This document shows, in pieces, positions 15,401-23,349 of a stretch of 64,000 nt of DNA (the first letter of the stretch is position 1; each line of letters starts with the position of its first letter). The stretch spans positions 4,340,001 to 4,404,000 of the forward strand of contig NZ_CP102509.1 of the NCBI RefSeq assembly GCF_024611995.1, written 5' to 3'. Under the pieces are notes generated by a model. It saw only the letters and a list, made by a program, of their open reading frames with translations, did not search any database and had not been told where the DNA came from. Made by a program: the position numbers and the translations under genes. The DNA comes from Streptomyces sp. NBC_00162. Its GTDB lineage: Bacteria > Actinomycetota > Actinomycetes > Streptomycetales > Streptomycetaceae.

Positions 15401-16282
15401 TCAGCCGTCGAGCCGGAACAGCCGGGCGCCGTTGTCGTGGCAGACGGCCCGCAGCCAGTCGTCACCCAGGCCGAGCCGTTCGAGGGCGGCGAGCTGGTGC
15501 TCGTAGGGGTAGGGGATGTTCGGGAAGTCGGTGCCGAGCAGGATCCGGTCGCCGAGGTCGGCGAGCCGCCCGAGGTCGCTCTGCGGGAAGCCGCTCAGCC
15601 GTTCGGAGAAGTCGGTGAAGGCCATGGTGGTGTCGAGGCGCACCTCGGAGTACCGGTCGGCGAGGTCCAGGAAGTCGGCGTACTCGGGCATGCCCATGTG
15701 GGCCACGATCAGCGGCAGCCGCGGGTGGCGGGCCAGCAGCCGGGCGATCGGCTCGGGCCCGGTGTGCTTGCCCGGGGCGGGACCGGAGCCGCAGTGGATC
15801 ACGGTCGGGACGCCGGCCTCGGCGAGCAGCCCCCAGACGGGGTCGAGCCGGTCGTCGTTCGGGTCGAAGCCCCCGACCTGGAGGTGTGCCTTGAAGACCC
15901 GGGCCCCGGCGTCGAGGGCCTGGCGCACGTACGCGGTCACGCCCTCCTCCGGGAAGAAGGTCGCCGTGTGCAGGCAGTCGGGGGTCCGGGCGGCGAAATC
16001 GGCGGACCAGGCGTTGAGCCACGCCGCCATCGCCGGCTTGTGCGGATAGAGCATGGCGGTGAAGGCCCGGACCCCGAACTCCCGCAGGAGCGCGACGCGC
16101 TGCTCCTCCTCGTGCCGGTAGGTGATGGGCCACGCGACCCCGGTCAGCGGACCGACCGCGTCGAAGTAGTCCCACACCTTGTCCAGGACCCGCTCGGGCA
16201 TGAAGTGCGTGTGTACGTCGACCAGTCCGGGCAGCCCGAGCCGCTCCCGGAAGGCGCGGACCGCCTCAGCCGTTGCGGGCAA
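15401..16282 (-). CDS. Amidohydrolase-family metal-dependent hydrolase (amidohydro_2)
   Basis: The protein is 293 aa with a TIM-barrel amidohydrolase fold. Metal and catalytic motifs are in order: VDVHTHFMP (residue ~22), KAHLQVGGF, VIHCGSGPAPGKHTG, LIVAHMGMPEY and LLGTDFPNIPY. The family includes ACMSD-like decarboxylases and 2-pyrone/lactone hydrolases; the substrate cannot be read from sequence. No in-frame ATG or GTG precedes the HTH metal motif, so a TTG start at 16282 is inferred. It overlaps the upstream monooxygenase gene by 17 nt, indicating co-translation. The pairing suggests breakdown of a small aromatic or quinone-like compound, which is inference. Confidence 0.82.
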   Translation of the reverse strand: MPATAEAVRAFRERLGLPGLVDVHTHFMPERVLDKVWDYFDAVGPLTGVAWPITYRHEEEQRVALLREFGVRAFTAMLYPHKPAMAAWLNAWSADFAARTPDCLHTATFFPEEGVTAYVRQALDAGARVFKAHLQVGGFDPNDDRLDPVWGLLAEAGVPTVIHCGSGPAPGKHTGPEPIARLLARHPRLPLIVAHMGMPEYADFLDLADRYSEVRLDTTMAFTDFSERLSGFPQSDLGRLADLGDRILLGTDFPNIPYPYEHQLAALERLGLGDDWLRAVCHDNGARLFRLDG

Positions 16283-16604
16283 AGCCGTGGCTCCGCTCGA
16301 CGGTCGCGACGTGCAGGGTGTAGCTCTCGTACCAGCCCTCGCGGCCCTGCTTGATGGCGGCCTGGTGCTCCAGGTCCTCCCGCCATGCCCTGAGGGACTC
16401 GTGGTCGCGGAAGTAGGCGACGGTGATCCCGAGGCCTCCCGGGTTACGCGCGGACTCGTAGCCGAGAAAGCCCGGGTTCGCCGAGACGATCTCGTTCATC
16501 CGTGCCAGGGTCTGCGGGTAACCGCTGTCGTCGTCGGTGCGGACATTGCTGAAAACGGCCATCAGGTAGGGCGGTTCGAAGGCCGGTACGGGCTGAATGC
16601 TCAT
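16266..16604 (-). CDS. Antibiotic biosynthesis monooxygenase-like (ABM) protein
   Basis: The protein is 112 aa with a dimeric ferredoxin-like (ABM) fold. Key segments are AVFSNVRTDDDSGYPQTLAR, NPGFLGYESARNPGGLGITV and YFRDHESLRAWREDLEHQAA, followed by WYESYTLHVATVERSHGF. Family members are cofactor-free oxygenases, heme-degrading enzymes or small ligand-binding proteins. ATG at 16604 follows GGTGGTGGGC; two in-frame GTG codons lie just upstream. Its end overlaps the amidohydrolase gene by 17 nt, so the two form an operon. Confidence 0.83.
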   Translation of the reverse strand: MSIQPVPAFEPPYLMAVFSNVRTDDDSGYPQTLARMNEIVSANPGFLGYESARNPGGLGITVAYFRDHESLRAWREDLEHQAAIKQGREGWYESYTLHVATVERSHGFARNG

Positions 16605-16717
16605 GCCCACCACCCTGTGCGGCGCGCCCCGGCATGTCCATCGGAATCAGCCCCGGCAGGCCAAAGGGATCCAACTTTTGACCATGCCCGGCCAGGCCCG
16701 CCAAGCGGCGGCACTCC

Positions 16718-17608
16718 TCAGAACAGCCCGTCCTGCTCGGCCGGAGGGTGTACCGCGGCAGACGGGATCTCCGCCACCGGCACCGAGGTCACGGCGGCCT
16801 CGTCCACCGGGGCCACGAGCTCCCACCCGGCCAGCAGGCGGGTGTCCACCACCAGCCCGCCCGCGAAGTGCAGATCGGGACCGGCCGCACCCACCAGCTG
16901 CCCCACGACCACCCCGCCGGGAACCATCTCGGTGATCACCCGGGCGGGATCCGGCAGCCCCTCGAGCCCGAACTCTCCTGCGTGGTCGGCGACTTCGCAT
17001 CCCACCCGTTCCAGCGAGTCCGGCCAGCCGGGCAGCGCGGCGGCCCGTGCGTGCAGCTCGGCGACCTCCCGGGCCCGTTCCGGCGCAGCCGGCAGGTGTG
17101 CCCGTACGGCGCGCTTACGGGCGTAGGCGATCCGGTCGGGCACCCCGAGCGCCGCCCGCAGCAGCTCCTCGGTGCGCCGGGTGGCCATCAGCGGCCCGCG
17201 CCCCAGCCAGGCCCAGGCCACGGCACCCTGCTCCAGCAGCCGTGCCCGGCCGCGCTCCTCGGCGGTGATGCCGACCTTGACCATCCCGGGCCCGAACCAC
17301 GCCAGGTAGACCCGGTAGGTGCGCGGATCGGCGGCATTGGTGTCGGCGGCCACGGAGAACGACCGGTCGAGCCGCGCGCATTCGGGACACTGCGCGTTCC
17401 CGGCGCGGCCGGGCACGGTGGCGCCGGTGGGGCAGGGCGTCCGCTTCCCGGCCCGCCGCACTCCGAGGCAGCGCCGCTCCCCCCGGGCGACGAAGGCCAG
17501 CCGCTGCCCGTAGGTGAGCAGGCTCGCCCGCTCGCCGCGCCGCTCGCCGTACCAACCGATGGCGGGCTGCCCGTCGTTCCACCGGATTCCGGTGCACCAC
17601 CAGCTCAC
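16718..17608 (-). CDS. DUF2797-like protein, possible GIY-YIG-type nuclease relative
   Basis: The protein is 296 aa. An N-terminal region carries Cys pairs suggestive of a zinc ribbon (RRCLGV, RTPCPTG, AQCPECARLDRS). The central block is YRVYLAWFGPGMVKVGIT, then ERGRARLLEQGAVAWAWL and an acidic helix (ATRRTEELLRAALG). The Y-x-x-Y-L-A then K-V-G-I-T then R pattern recalls GIY-YIG and T5orf172 domains; that link is inference. The GTG start at 17608 overlaps the Lrp stop by 4 nt (GTGA), so the two are co-translated. No function is established. Confidence 0.78.
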   Translation of the reverse strand: MSWWCTGIRWNDGQPAIGWYGERRGERASLLTYGQRLAFVARGERRCLGVRRAGKRTPCPTGATVPGRAGNAQCPECARLDRSFSVAADTNAADPRTYRVYLAWFGPGMVKVGITAEERGRARLLEQGAVAWAWLGRGPLMATRRTEELLRAALGVPDRIAYARKRAVRAHLPAAPERAREVAELHARAAALPGWPDSLERVGCEVADHAGEFGLEGLPDPARVITEMVPGGVVVGQLVGAAGPDLHFAGGLVVDTRLLAGWELVAPVDEAAVTSVPVAEIPSAAVHPPAEQDGLF

Positions 17609-18039
17609 AGCGGGAGCGGCCGCTCGAAGAAGGTGTCCAGGACGACGGTGGCGTGTGTACCGCTGACCCCCTCGATGGCGTAGAGGCGCCGCAGGACGTC
17701 CTGCAACTGCCCGGTCGAGGCCGTGCGCACCTTGACCAGCACCGACGCGCTGCCCGCGATGATGTGCGCCTCCTGGATCTCGGGGATCGCCGCGAACGCG
17801 GCGGCGGACTCGCCCATCCAGGCGTTGGAGTCGACCATCACGTAGGCGAGCACCCCGCTGCCGACGGCCGCCGGATCCACCTCGACGGTGGTCCGCCGGA
17901 TCACCCCGCGCTCGCGCAGTTTGCGGACCCGCTCGTGGGTCGCCCCCGCCGAGAGCCCCACGGCCGCGCCGAGCGCGGCGTACGACTGGCCGGCGTCCTC
18001 CTGCAGGCGCAGGACGAGCGCCCGGTCGATGTCGTCCAC
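17605..18039 (-). CDS. Lrp/AsnC-family transcriptional regulator
   Basis: The protein is 144 aa. The N-terminal HTH is DDIDRALVLRLQEDAGQSYA, then LGAAVGLSAGATHERVRKLR. The C-terminal RAM ligand-binding domain contains GVLAYVMVDSNAWMGES and IAGSASVLVKVRTASTGQL. GTG at 18039 is chosen over the longer frame because it follows GGGAGGAAG at ideal spacing. Lrp proteins form dimers to octamers and respond to amino acids. Divergently upstream lies only a decayed gluconolactonase fragment, so its original target may be lost. It is coupled to the DUF2797 gene. Confidence 0.9.
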   Translation of the reverse strand: MDDIDRALVLRLQEDAGQSYAALGAAVGLSAGATHERVRKLRERGVIRRTTVEVDPAAVGSGVLAYVMVDSNAWMGESAAAFAAIPEIQEAHIIAGSASVLVKVRTASTGQLQDVLRRLYAIEGVSGTHATVVLDTFFERPLPL

Positions 18040-18144
18040 GCGATCTTCCTCCCATGGGCCCGTCGGCCCTCGCGAAGACGGTACCTGATCCTGCAATCCC
18101 ACCATCAAACCGAACAAAATTCGGCAATCTACTCTCATGTGGAA

Positions 18145-18300
18145 TGCTGTCAAGTACAGCCGACCTCACCTTGTACGAGATCCTGAACGAACCCCGCAAG
18201 ACCGGCCGCTACCCCAACGGCAACACCCTGGACCCTGAAGGCCGCCTGATCACCCGTGAGCAGGGCAACCGGCACGGCGCCCGGCTACCGGGCGACGAAC
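18145..18300 (+). pseudogene. Relic of an SMP-30/gluconolactonase-type gene
   Basis: A plus-strand segment with normal Streptomyces GC3 encodes TLYEILNEPRKTGRYPNGNT, followed by LDPEGRLITREQGNRHGARL. This matches the family's P-x-G-x-x-N-G-x-T-L-D-x-x-G-R-L-x-x-x-E-x-G-x-R signature, although the usual Cys before E/H is Arg here. The reading frame then runs antisense into the convergent PH-domain gene and no downstream domain exists. It appears to be a truncated fragment of a lactonase gene that once stood divergent to lrp. Confidence 0.5.
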
Positions 18301-18650
18301 TGCGTCAGGATCGCCTGCACCTCGTAGATGTCGACACCCTTGGTGAAGGTCTTCTCGATCGGCGCCGAGCTCCCGGATATCCAGATCTTGAGCTCTGCGT
18401 CGAGATCGAAGTGACCGGCGGTCTCCACGGAGAAGTGCGTGATGCTCCGGTAGGGCACGGAGTGGTACTCGACCTTCTTCCCCGTGAGCCCCTGCTTGTC
18501 GATGAGCACCAGCCGCCGGTCGGTGAACAGGATCGTGTCCCGGATCAGCAGATACGCGGCATGCACCTGCTCGCCCTGCCCCAGCAGCCGCGCGTAGTCC
18601 CGCTGCGCCGACCCCGGATCCACACTGTGCGCGTTTCCGAACAGTCCCAT
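18285..18650 (-). CDS. PH-domain protein (bacterial PH_1 type), 121 aa
   Basis: A single bacterial PH-like domain fills the whole protein. It has the pattern RDYARLLGQGEQVHAAYLLI, then DTILFTDRRLVLIDKQGLTG, then KKVEYHSVPYRSITHFSVET, and a terminal helix YEVQAILTQFVAR. These domains form small beta-barrel oligomers in the cytosol; ligands are mostly unknown. There is no signal peptide or TM. ATG at 18650 is clear. It stands alone and its 3' end runs into the lactonase relic on the other strand. Confidence 0.85.
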   Translation of the reverse strand: MGLFGNAHSVDPGSAQRDYARLLGQGEQVHAAYLLIRDTILFTDRRLVLIDKQGLTGKKVEYHSVPYRSITHFSVETAGHFDLDAELKIWISGSSAPIEKTFTKGVDIYEVQAILTQFVAR

Positions 18651-18822
18651 GAGAGCCCCCCGTGTTCCGGTTTCCGATTCGAGCGATCTTCAAGAACCGT
18701 ACGGAAGCCGGCCCGTAACCCGCGTCCCTCTCCAGAGCCATCTCACCCCTGACCACCCACGGGGTACGCCCTCCCCACAAAGGAGGAGACCCGCACCGCC
18801 CGGCTCCGCCAGGGCATACGAC

Positions 18823-18854
18823 AAAGGCCCCCAGGATTTCTCCTGGGGGCCTTT
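18823..18854 (-). terminator. Terminator of tRNA-Arg gene
   Basis: A perfect 14-bp stem (AAAGGCCCCCAGGA / TCCTGGGGGCCTTT) with a TTTC loop lies 9 bp beyond the tRNA 3' end. The ends are T-rich on both strands, so it may be bidirectional. Confidence 0.9.
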
Positions 18855-18863
18855 GCCCTGCTG

Positions 18864-18936
18864 TGCACTCGGCAGGATTCGAACCTGCAACCTTCTGATC
18901 CGTAGTCAGATGCTCTATCCGTTAAGCTACGAGTGC
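18864..18936 (-). tRNA. tRNA-Arg(ACG)
   Basis: The 73-nt gene is read on the minus strand. The acceptor is GCACTCG / CGAGTGC with A discriminator, and the anticodon loop is CTACGGA (anticodon ACG). The A34 of this tRNA is the expected TadA substrate. CCA is not encoded. Confidence 0.96.
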
Positions 18937-19176
18937 TTGGCTGCTGGGGTTTTGCGCCCCGTTGGCCTTGCGAGAACAACAATACATGGACCTCGCCGGG
19001 ACGCGAAATCCATTAGCCAAACCACTTCTGACCTGCGGAAACGCTCTGGAAGAAGATCATCCGGTTGGGCCCGGGAAACCCCGGGCGAACCCGCGCGCGG
19101 CCACCCCTGCGACGTTCGGGACGCTTCGGAGGTCGCACAGACATCGGAACGGACGAAGCGGGCGCCCGAACGCACC

Positions 19177-19206
19177 GAAGCCCCGGTCCGCATGGACCGG
19201 GGCTTC
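19177..19206 (-). terminator. Terminator of tRNA-Ser(GCT)
   Basis: The 13-bp stem GAAGCCCCGGTCC / GGACCGGGGCTTC with loop GCAT lies 9 bp beyond the tRNA 3' end on the minus strand. Confidence 0.88.
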
Positions 19207-19214
19207 GTGAAGTG

Positions 19215-19305
19215 CGGAGGCGGAGGGATTTGAACCCTCGATGGGGTGTAAGCCCCAAACCGCATTAGCAGTGCGGCGCCATAGACCGGACTAGGCGACG
19301 CCTCC
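19215..19305 (-). tRNA. tRNA-Ser(GCT)
   Basis: The 91-nt gene is on the minus strand. The acceptor is GGAGGCG / CGCCTCC with G discriminator. The anticodon stem CCGCA/TGCGG holds loop CTGCTAA (anticodon GCT, reads AGC/AGU). The long class II variable arm is present. Confidence 0.96.
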
Positions 19306-19491
19306 AGCACACCCTCGCGTACGAAGGTGCGTGCAGATGATGACACAGGCGCAGGGCCCCTCACCAATCCGCTCCCACGGTACTAGGAGGGGCGGGCGGA
19401 GGGCAAAGCCTTAAACCCCCCTCGGCACGCAACGTCGGCGGACCCACGTCGTTGGTCAGGCGTACGACGTACGGACGACCTGGAGTGCCTC

Positions 19492-19923
19492 ATGCTGCGT
19501 CTCGCCGCTTTCGCCGTCACCTCCGCCCTGGCCGCCGCGGCCGCCGGGCCACTGCCCCCGCTGCCCGAGCCCCTGGGCCGGCTGCTCTCGACGCCCGACC
19601 GCCTGACGATCACCATGTCCAACACCGGCAACCGGCAGATGGACCGCAAGTACCAACTCGAATGCGGCCCCGCGGGCGGCGACCATCCCTCCGCGGAGCA
19701 GGCCTGCGCGAAGCTGGACCGGCTCGCCCAGGAGGGGAAGGATCCCTTCGCGCCCGTCTCCAAGCGGCAGATCTGCTCCGAGCAGTACGGGGGCCCGGCC
19801 ACCGCCGAGATCACCGGCACCTGGCAGGGGCGCAAAGTGGACGCGCGCTTCAGCCGGACGGACGGCTGCGAGATCAGCCGCTGGCAGGAGTTGGAACCTC
19901 TGCTTCCGCCGGGGCGTTCCTGA
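19492..19923 (+). CDS. Subtilisin inhibitor-like (SSI) secreted protein
   Basis: The protein is 143 aa with an N-terminal signal peptide (about 20-28 residues). The SSI fold is recognisable: ECGPAGGDHPSAEQACAKLD (first Cys pair), QICSEQYGGPATAEITGTWQ (second Cys and reactive loop), then GRKVDARFSRTDGCEISRW. Aligned to classical SSI (CPMVYDP), the P1 residue is Glu (C-S-E-Q-Y), not the usual Met/Lys/Arg. Mature SSI proteins are extracellular dimers that block subtilisin- or trypsin-like proteases. ATG at 19492 follows TGGAG. It is monocistronic. Confidence 0.85.
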   Translation: MLRLAAFAVTSALAAAAAGPLPPLPEPLGRLLSTPDRLTITMSNTGNRQMDRKYQLECGPAGGDHPSAEQACAKLDRLAQEGKDPFAPVSKRQICSEQYGGPATAEITGTWQGRKVDARFSRTDGCEISRWQELEPLLPPGRS

Positions 19924-20042
19924 CCTGGGAGGATGCGCGTGACGGGTGGTATCCGCCACACATCGTCCACCTTCCCGGGGGACTGTGGCCTTAGACTCCT
20001 CCCGTGACATGCCGGTAGTTGTGGTCAGGGAGGAAGCTCGTC

Positions 20043-23000
20043 GTGAGCAGCAGGCCATCCCGAGGCGCTGCTCGCCTCGCAGCAATACTCGACGCTCTTC
20101 CGGACGCGCTGTTGCTCGTCAACGCCAACGGCACTGTCGTCAACGCGAATTCGATCGCTCTCGAGGTCATGGAGAGCCCGGGCACCGGGCTCGTCGGCCG
20201 CGGCGTGCTCGACCTCCTGCCCGAATTCGACTCCAAGCTGATCCCCGGCTCCATGCGCCGGCCCGGCGAGGACGAGGGCGGCCGGGCCAAGCCCGCACGG
20301 ATGATCGGGCGCCGCACCGACGGCACCGAGTTCCCCGTCGAGGTCACCAGCGCCCACCTCGACGGGCGCGACGCCTACCGCGAGCCGCAGCCCGCCTACA
20401 CCGGTGACGAGCTGCTGATGCTCGTCGTACGGGACCTCTCGCAGACCGTGGACACCGAGGCCGAGCTGGCCCGCTCCCAGCGTCAGACCGAGATGATCCT
20501 GCGGGCCGCCGCCGAAGGCGTCGTCGGCACCGACACCGACGGACGGGTGGTGCTGGTCAATCCGGCCGCCGCCCAGATCCTCGGCTACCGCGCCACCGAC
20601 CTCGGCAACCGCGAACTGCACGGGCTGGTCCTGCACTCGCGCGCCGACGGCTCGCCGTTCCCCTTCGAGGAGTCCCCGCTCGCCGACACCCTGCGCAGCG
20701 GACGCAAGCACCGCGTACGCGGCCAGGTGCTGTGGAACAAGGCCGGGCAGCCGGTCGCCGTGGACCTCACCACCTCGCCCGTACGGGACGGGGAGCAGCT
20801 CGTCGGCGCCGTCATGACCTTCACCGACCGGCGGCGCTACGACGCCCTCGCCGCGCGCCACGCACAGCTGCTGGCCGTGCTCGGCGAATCGCTGCGCGGG
20901 CCGCTGGACGAGCTGCGCGGGGAACTGGCGACGCTGGCCGCCGATGACGCGGGGCAGCTGTGGCCCGAGGCCAATCAGCTGCTGCACCACCTGGCCGCCG
21001 GGTACTCCCGGATGACCACGCTGGTGGACAACGTGCTCGGGTTCCAGCGCCTGGACTCCGGTACCGACCGGCTCAAGAAGAAGAAAGTCCTGATCAACGG
21101 CGTGGTCACGGCTGGCGTCGACGGCGCCGTCGAGCTGATCGGCCCGGGCCGCGCGCAGTTCGCCGTCCACGCGCCGACGATCGAGGCCGAGATCGACGCG
21201 GACCGGATCGCGACCGCTCTCGCGCACCTGGTCGCGGACGTCGCCGGGGTGGACGCCACCGGCAAGACGCGTCAGGGCAGCGGGTACAGCGACTCGACGA
21301 TCGTGGTGGCCGCCGCGCAGCGCGGCGATGTCGTACGCATCGAGGTGCGCGGGCCGTACGAGGGCGGGAACCCGGTCCACGAGCCGATCGTACGAGGGAT
21401 CGTGGCCGCGCACGGAGGCGTGCTGCAGACGGTGGAGGTGCCGGGCGCGCCCGGCGGTGCGTATGTGCTGGAGCTCCCGCTGGGCGCGGGCGCGGGGACG
21501 GTCACCCTGCCCGAGCCGCCGGAGGAGCCTCCGGCCGAAACGGCCGCCGCGGGCCGGGTCTCCGGAGGACGGCGGGCCCGTCGCGGCGTGGACGCGTTCC
21601 TGGAGGACGAGGTCGGCGGTTCCGGCGCGCCCGGGGCCGATAAGGCCGCCGAGGGCGGCGCCGCGCTGGCGCTGCCGTCCGGGCGACGCCGCGCCGGTGA
21701 GGCCGGGGCCGAGACGGGGCCGGAGCTCGCGCAGTCCCCGGTGAACCCGGCGGGGCTGGGCACCGGCCGGCGCCGTGGCCGCGCCGGTGACGGCAGCGGC
21801 GAAGGCGGCCCGGGGCAGCCCGTGCCCCCGCAGGGCACCGCCATGCCCGCGCTGCCTCCCGTTCCCACCGTGCCCCCGGTGCCGCTGATGGAGCATCCCG
21901 CCGGGCGGCGGCGCGCGCTGGGTACGGCCGGTCCGGCGCAGCCCGGCGGTCCCGTGCCGGCGACCGGGCTCGGGCCGACGCCCGCTCCCGCCCAGGCTCC
22001 CGCGCGGCCCATCGCCCCCGAGGGCGGCTTCGCCCTGCCCGCCGGCCCGACCACCTCTTCCACGGCTCCGCAGGATCCCGTGATGGCCGGTTCCGCCCCC
22101 GCTCCCGCCGAAGCCGAGTCCGAGGCCCCCGGCGGGCGGCGCGGACGCCGGGTGCTGGGCGCGCCCAGCACCGAGGACGAAGCCCCCGCCGTGCCGTCGG
22201 CCGCGGCCGAGGGGGACCCCGTACATCCCACCGGGCGGCGCCGGGCGCTGGCGAACGCGCCGGCCTGGCCGGTTCCGGCGGCGCGGACCGCTCCGGAGGA
22301 CGACGAGGCCGCCTCCGGCCAGGTCGCGGTTCCCGGGGCCAGGCAGCCGCAGGACGCCCCGGCGGAGGGCCAGGCCGCGCAGCCGATCAGCGTGCGTGCC
22401 CTCGGCACCCTCGGACAGGGCATCTCCGTGGACCCCGGCGGTTCGGGCTCCGGGCGTCGCCGCCGGCTCTCCGAGCCCGCTCCCCAGGGACGGGCCTTCG
22501 CCATAGGAGCCCCCGAGGCGGGCTCCGACGAGGGCCCGGAGCCGCTGGACGGCCCCGGCGGAGCCGTCGAGGTGGTCAACCGACCCGTGCCGCGGCCCGT
22601 CGACGACGAGCTGCCGCCCGAGCCGCTGGACAACCCGCGACGGCTGCTGGTGTGGCCCGCACCCGACGTGCAGACGCAGCAGGCGCTCAGCGACCGCGGC
22701 TACCGCCCGGTGATCGTGCACTCCCGCGAGGAGGTGGACGCTCAGATCGCCGCGTTCCCCGCCGCGCTGTTCGTCGATCCGCTGACCGGGCCGATCACCC
22801 GGACCGCCCTGCAGTCCCTGCGCCAGGCCGCGGTGGCCGCCGAGGTGCCCGTGCTGGTCACGGCCGGGCTGGGGCACGCCACGCGCGAAGCGGCGTACGG
22901 CGCCGATCCGGCCGTCCTGCTGAAGGCGCTCGCTCCGCGTGACAGCGAGCAGCACCCCTCCCGGGTCCTGCTGATCGAGGAGCACGACGAGATCGCGACC

Positions 23001-23336
23001 GCCCTGACCGCCGCGCTGGAGCGGCGCGGCCTCCAGGTCGCGCGGGCGGGCGCCGACACCGACGCCGTGGAACTGGCGACGCGGATACGGCCCAACCTGG
23101 TCGTCATGGACCTGATGCAGGTGCGCCGTCGGCGGGCCGGGATCGTGGACTGGCTGCGTGCCAACGGGCAGCTGAACCACACCCCGCTGGTCGTCTACAC
23201 GACGACCGGCATCGAGCCGTCCGAACTGCCGCGGCTGGCGTCCGGCGAAAGCGTGCTCTTCCTCGCCGAACGGGCCACGACGGCGGACGTACAGGGCCGC
23301 ATCGTGGACCTGCTGGCCAAGATCGGCACCAACTAG
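20043..23336 (+). CDS. Large PAS / pseudo-histidine-kinase / receiver-like signalling protein, 1097 aa
   Basis: GTG at 20043 follows AGGGAGG. Domains in order are: PAS 1 (residues ~8-140, AAILDALPDALLLVNANGTV), PAS 2 (~148-265, ILRAAAEGVVGTDTDGRVVL), a kinase-like DHp/ATPase pair (~270-490), and a Pro/Ala/Gly-rich linker (~490-860) with repeated G-R-R-R motifs. A degenerate receiver-like domain (~870-975) and a second receiver (~980-1095, RVLLIEEHDEIATAL, phosphoacceptor Asp in VVMDLMQVRR) follow. The H-box is GESLRGPLDELRG, with no His at the phosphoacceptor position, and the N-box is also altered. It is therefore probably a scaffold or phosphorelay sink rather than an active kinase. No TM is present, so it is cytosolic. 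Confidence 0.82.
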   Translation: MSSRPSRGAARLAAILDALPDALLLVNANGTVVNANSIALEVMESPGTGLVGRGVLDLLPEFDSKLIPGSMRRPGEDEGGRAKPARMIGRRTDGTEFPVEVTSAHLDGRDAYREPQPAYTGDELLMLVVRDLSQTVDTEAELARSQRQTEMILRAAAEGVVGTDTDGRVVLVNPAAAQILGYRATDLGNRELHGLVLHSRADGSPFPFEESPLADTLRSGRKHRVRGQVLWNKAGQPVAVDLTTSPVRDGEQLVGAVMTFTDRRRYDALAARHAQLLAVLGESLRGPLDELRGELATLAADDAGQLWPEANQLLHHLAAGYSRMTTLVDNVLGFQRLDSGTDRLKKKKVLINGVVTAGVDGAVELIGPGRAQFAVHAPTIEAEIDADRIATALAHLVADVAGVDATGKTRQGSGYSDSTIVVAAAQRGDVVRIEVRGPYEGGNPVHEPIVRGIVAAHGGVLQTVEVPGAPGGAYVLELPLGAGAGTVTLPEPPEEPPAETAAAGRVSGGRRARRGVDAFLEDEVGGSGAPGADKAAEGGAALALPSGRRRAGEAGAETGPELAQSPVNPAGLGTGRRRGRAGDGSGEGGPGQPVPPQGTAMPALPPVPTVPPVPLMEHPAGRRRALGTAGPAQPGGPVPATGLGPTPAPAQAPARPIAPEGGFALPAGPTTSSTAPQDPVMAGSAPAPAEAESEAPGGRRGRRVLGAPSTEDEAPAVPSAAAEGDPVHPTGRRRALANAPAWPVPAARTAPEDDEAASGQVAVPGARQPQDAPAEGQAAQPISVRALGTLGQGISVDPGGSGSGRRRRLSEPAPQGRAFAIGAPEAGSDEGPEPLDGPGGAVEVVNRPVPRPVDDELPPEPLDNPRRLLVWPAPDVQTQQALSDRGYRPVIVHSREEVDAQIAAFPAALFVDPLTGPITRTALQSLRQAAVAAEVPVLVTAGLGHATREAAYGADPAVLLKALAPRDSEQHPSRVLLIEEHDEIATALTAALERRGLQVARAGADTDAVELATRIRPNLVVMDLMQVRRRRAGIVDWLRANGQLNHTPLVVYTTTGIEPSELPRLASGESVLFLAERATTADVQGRIVDLLAKIGTN

Positions 23337-23349
23337 TAATCCTGGCCCG

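Noticed and set aside
15401..16604. Secondary-metabolite gene cluster suggested by monooxygenase annotation
   Set aside because: Only a two-gene pair of generic enzymes; there is no biosynthetic core enzyme anywhere in the window.
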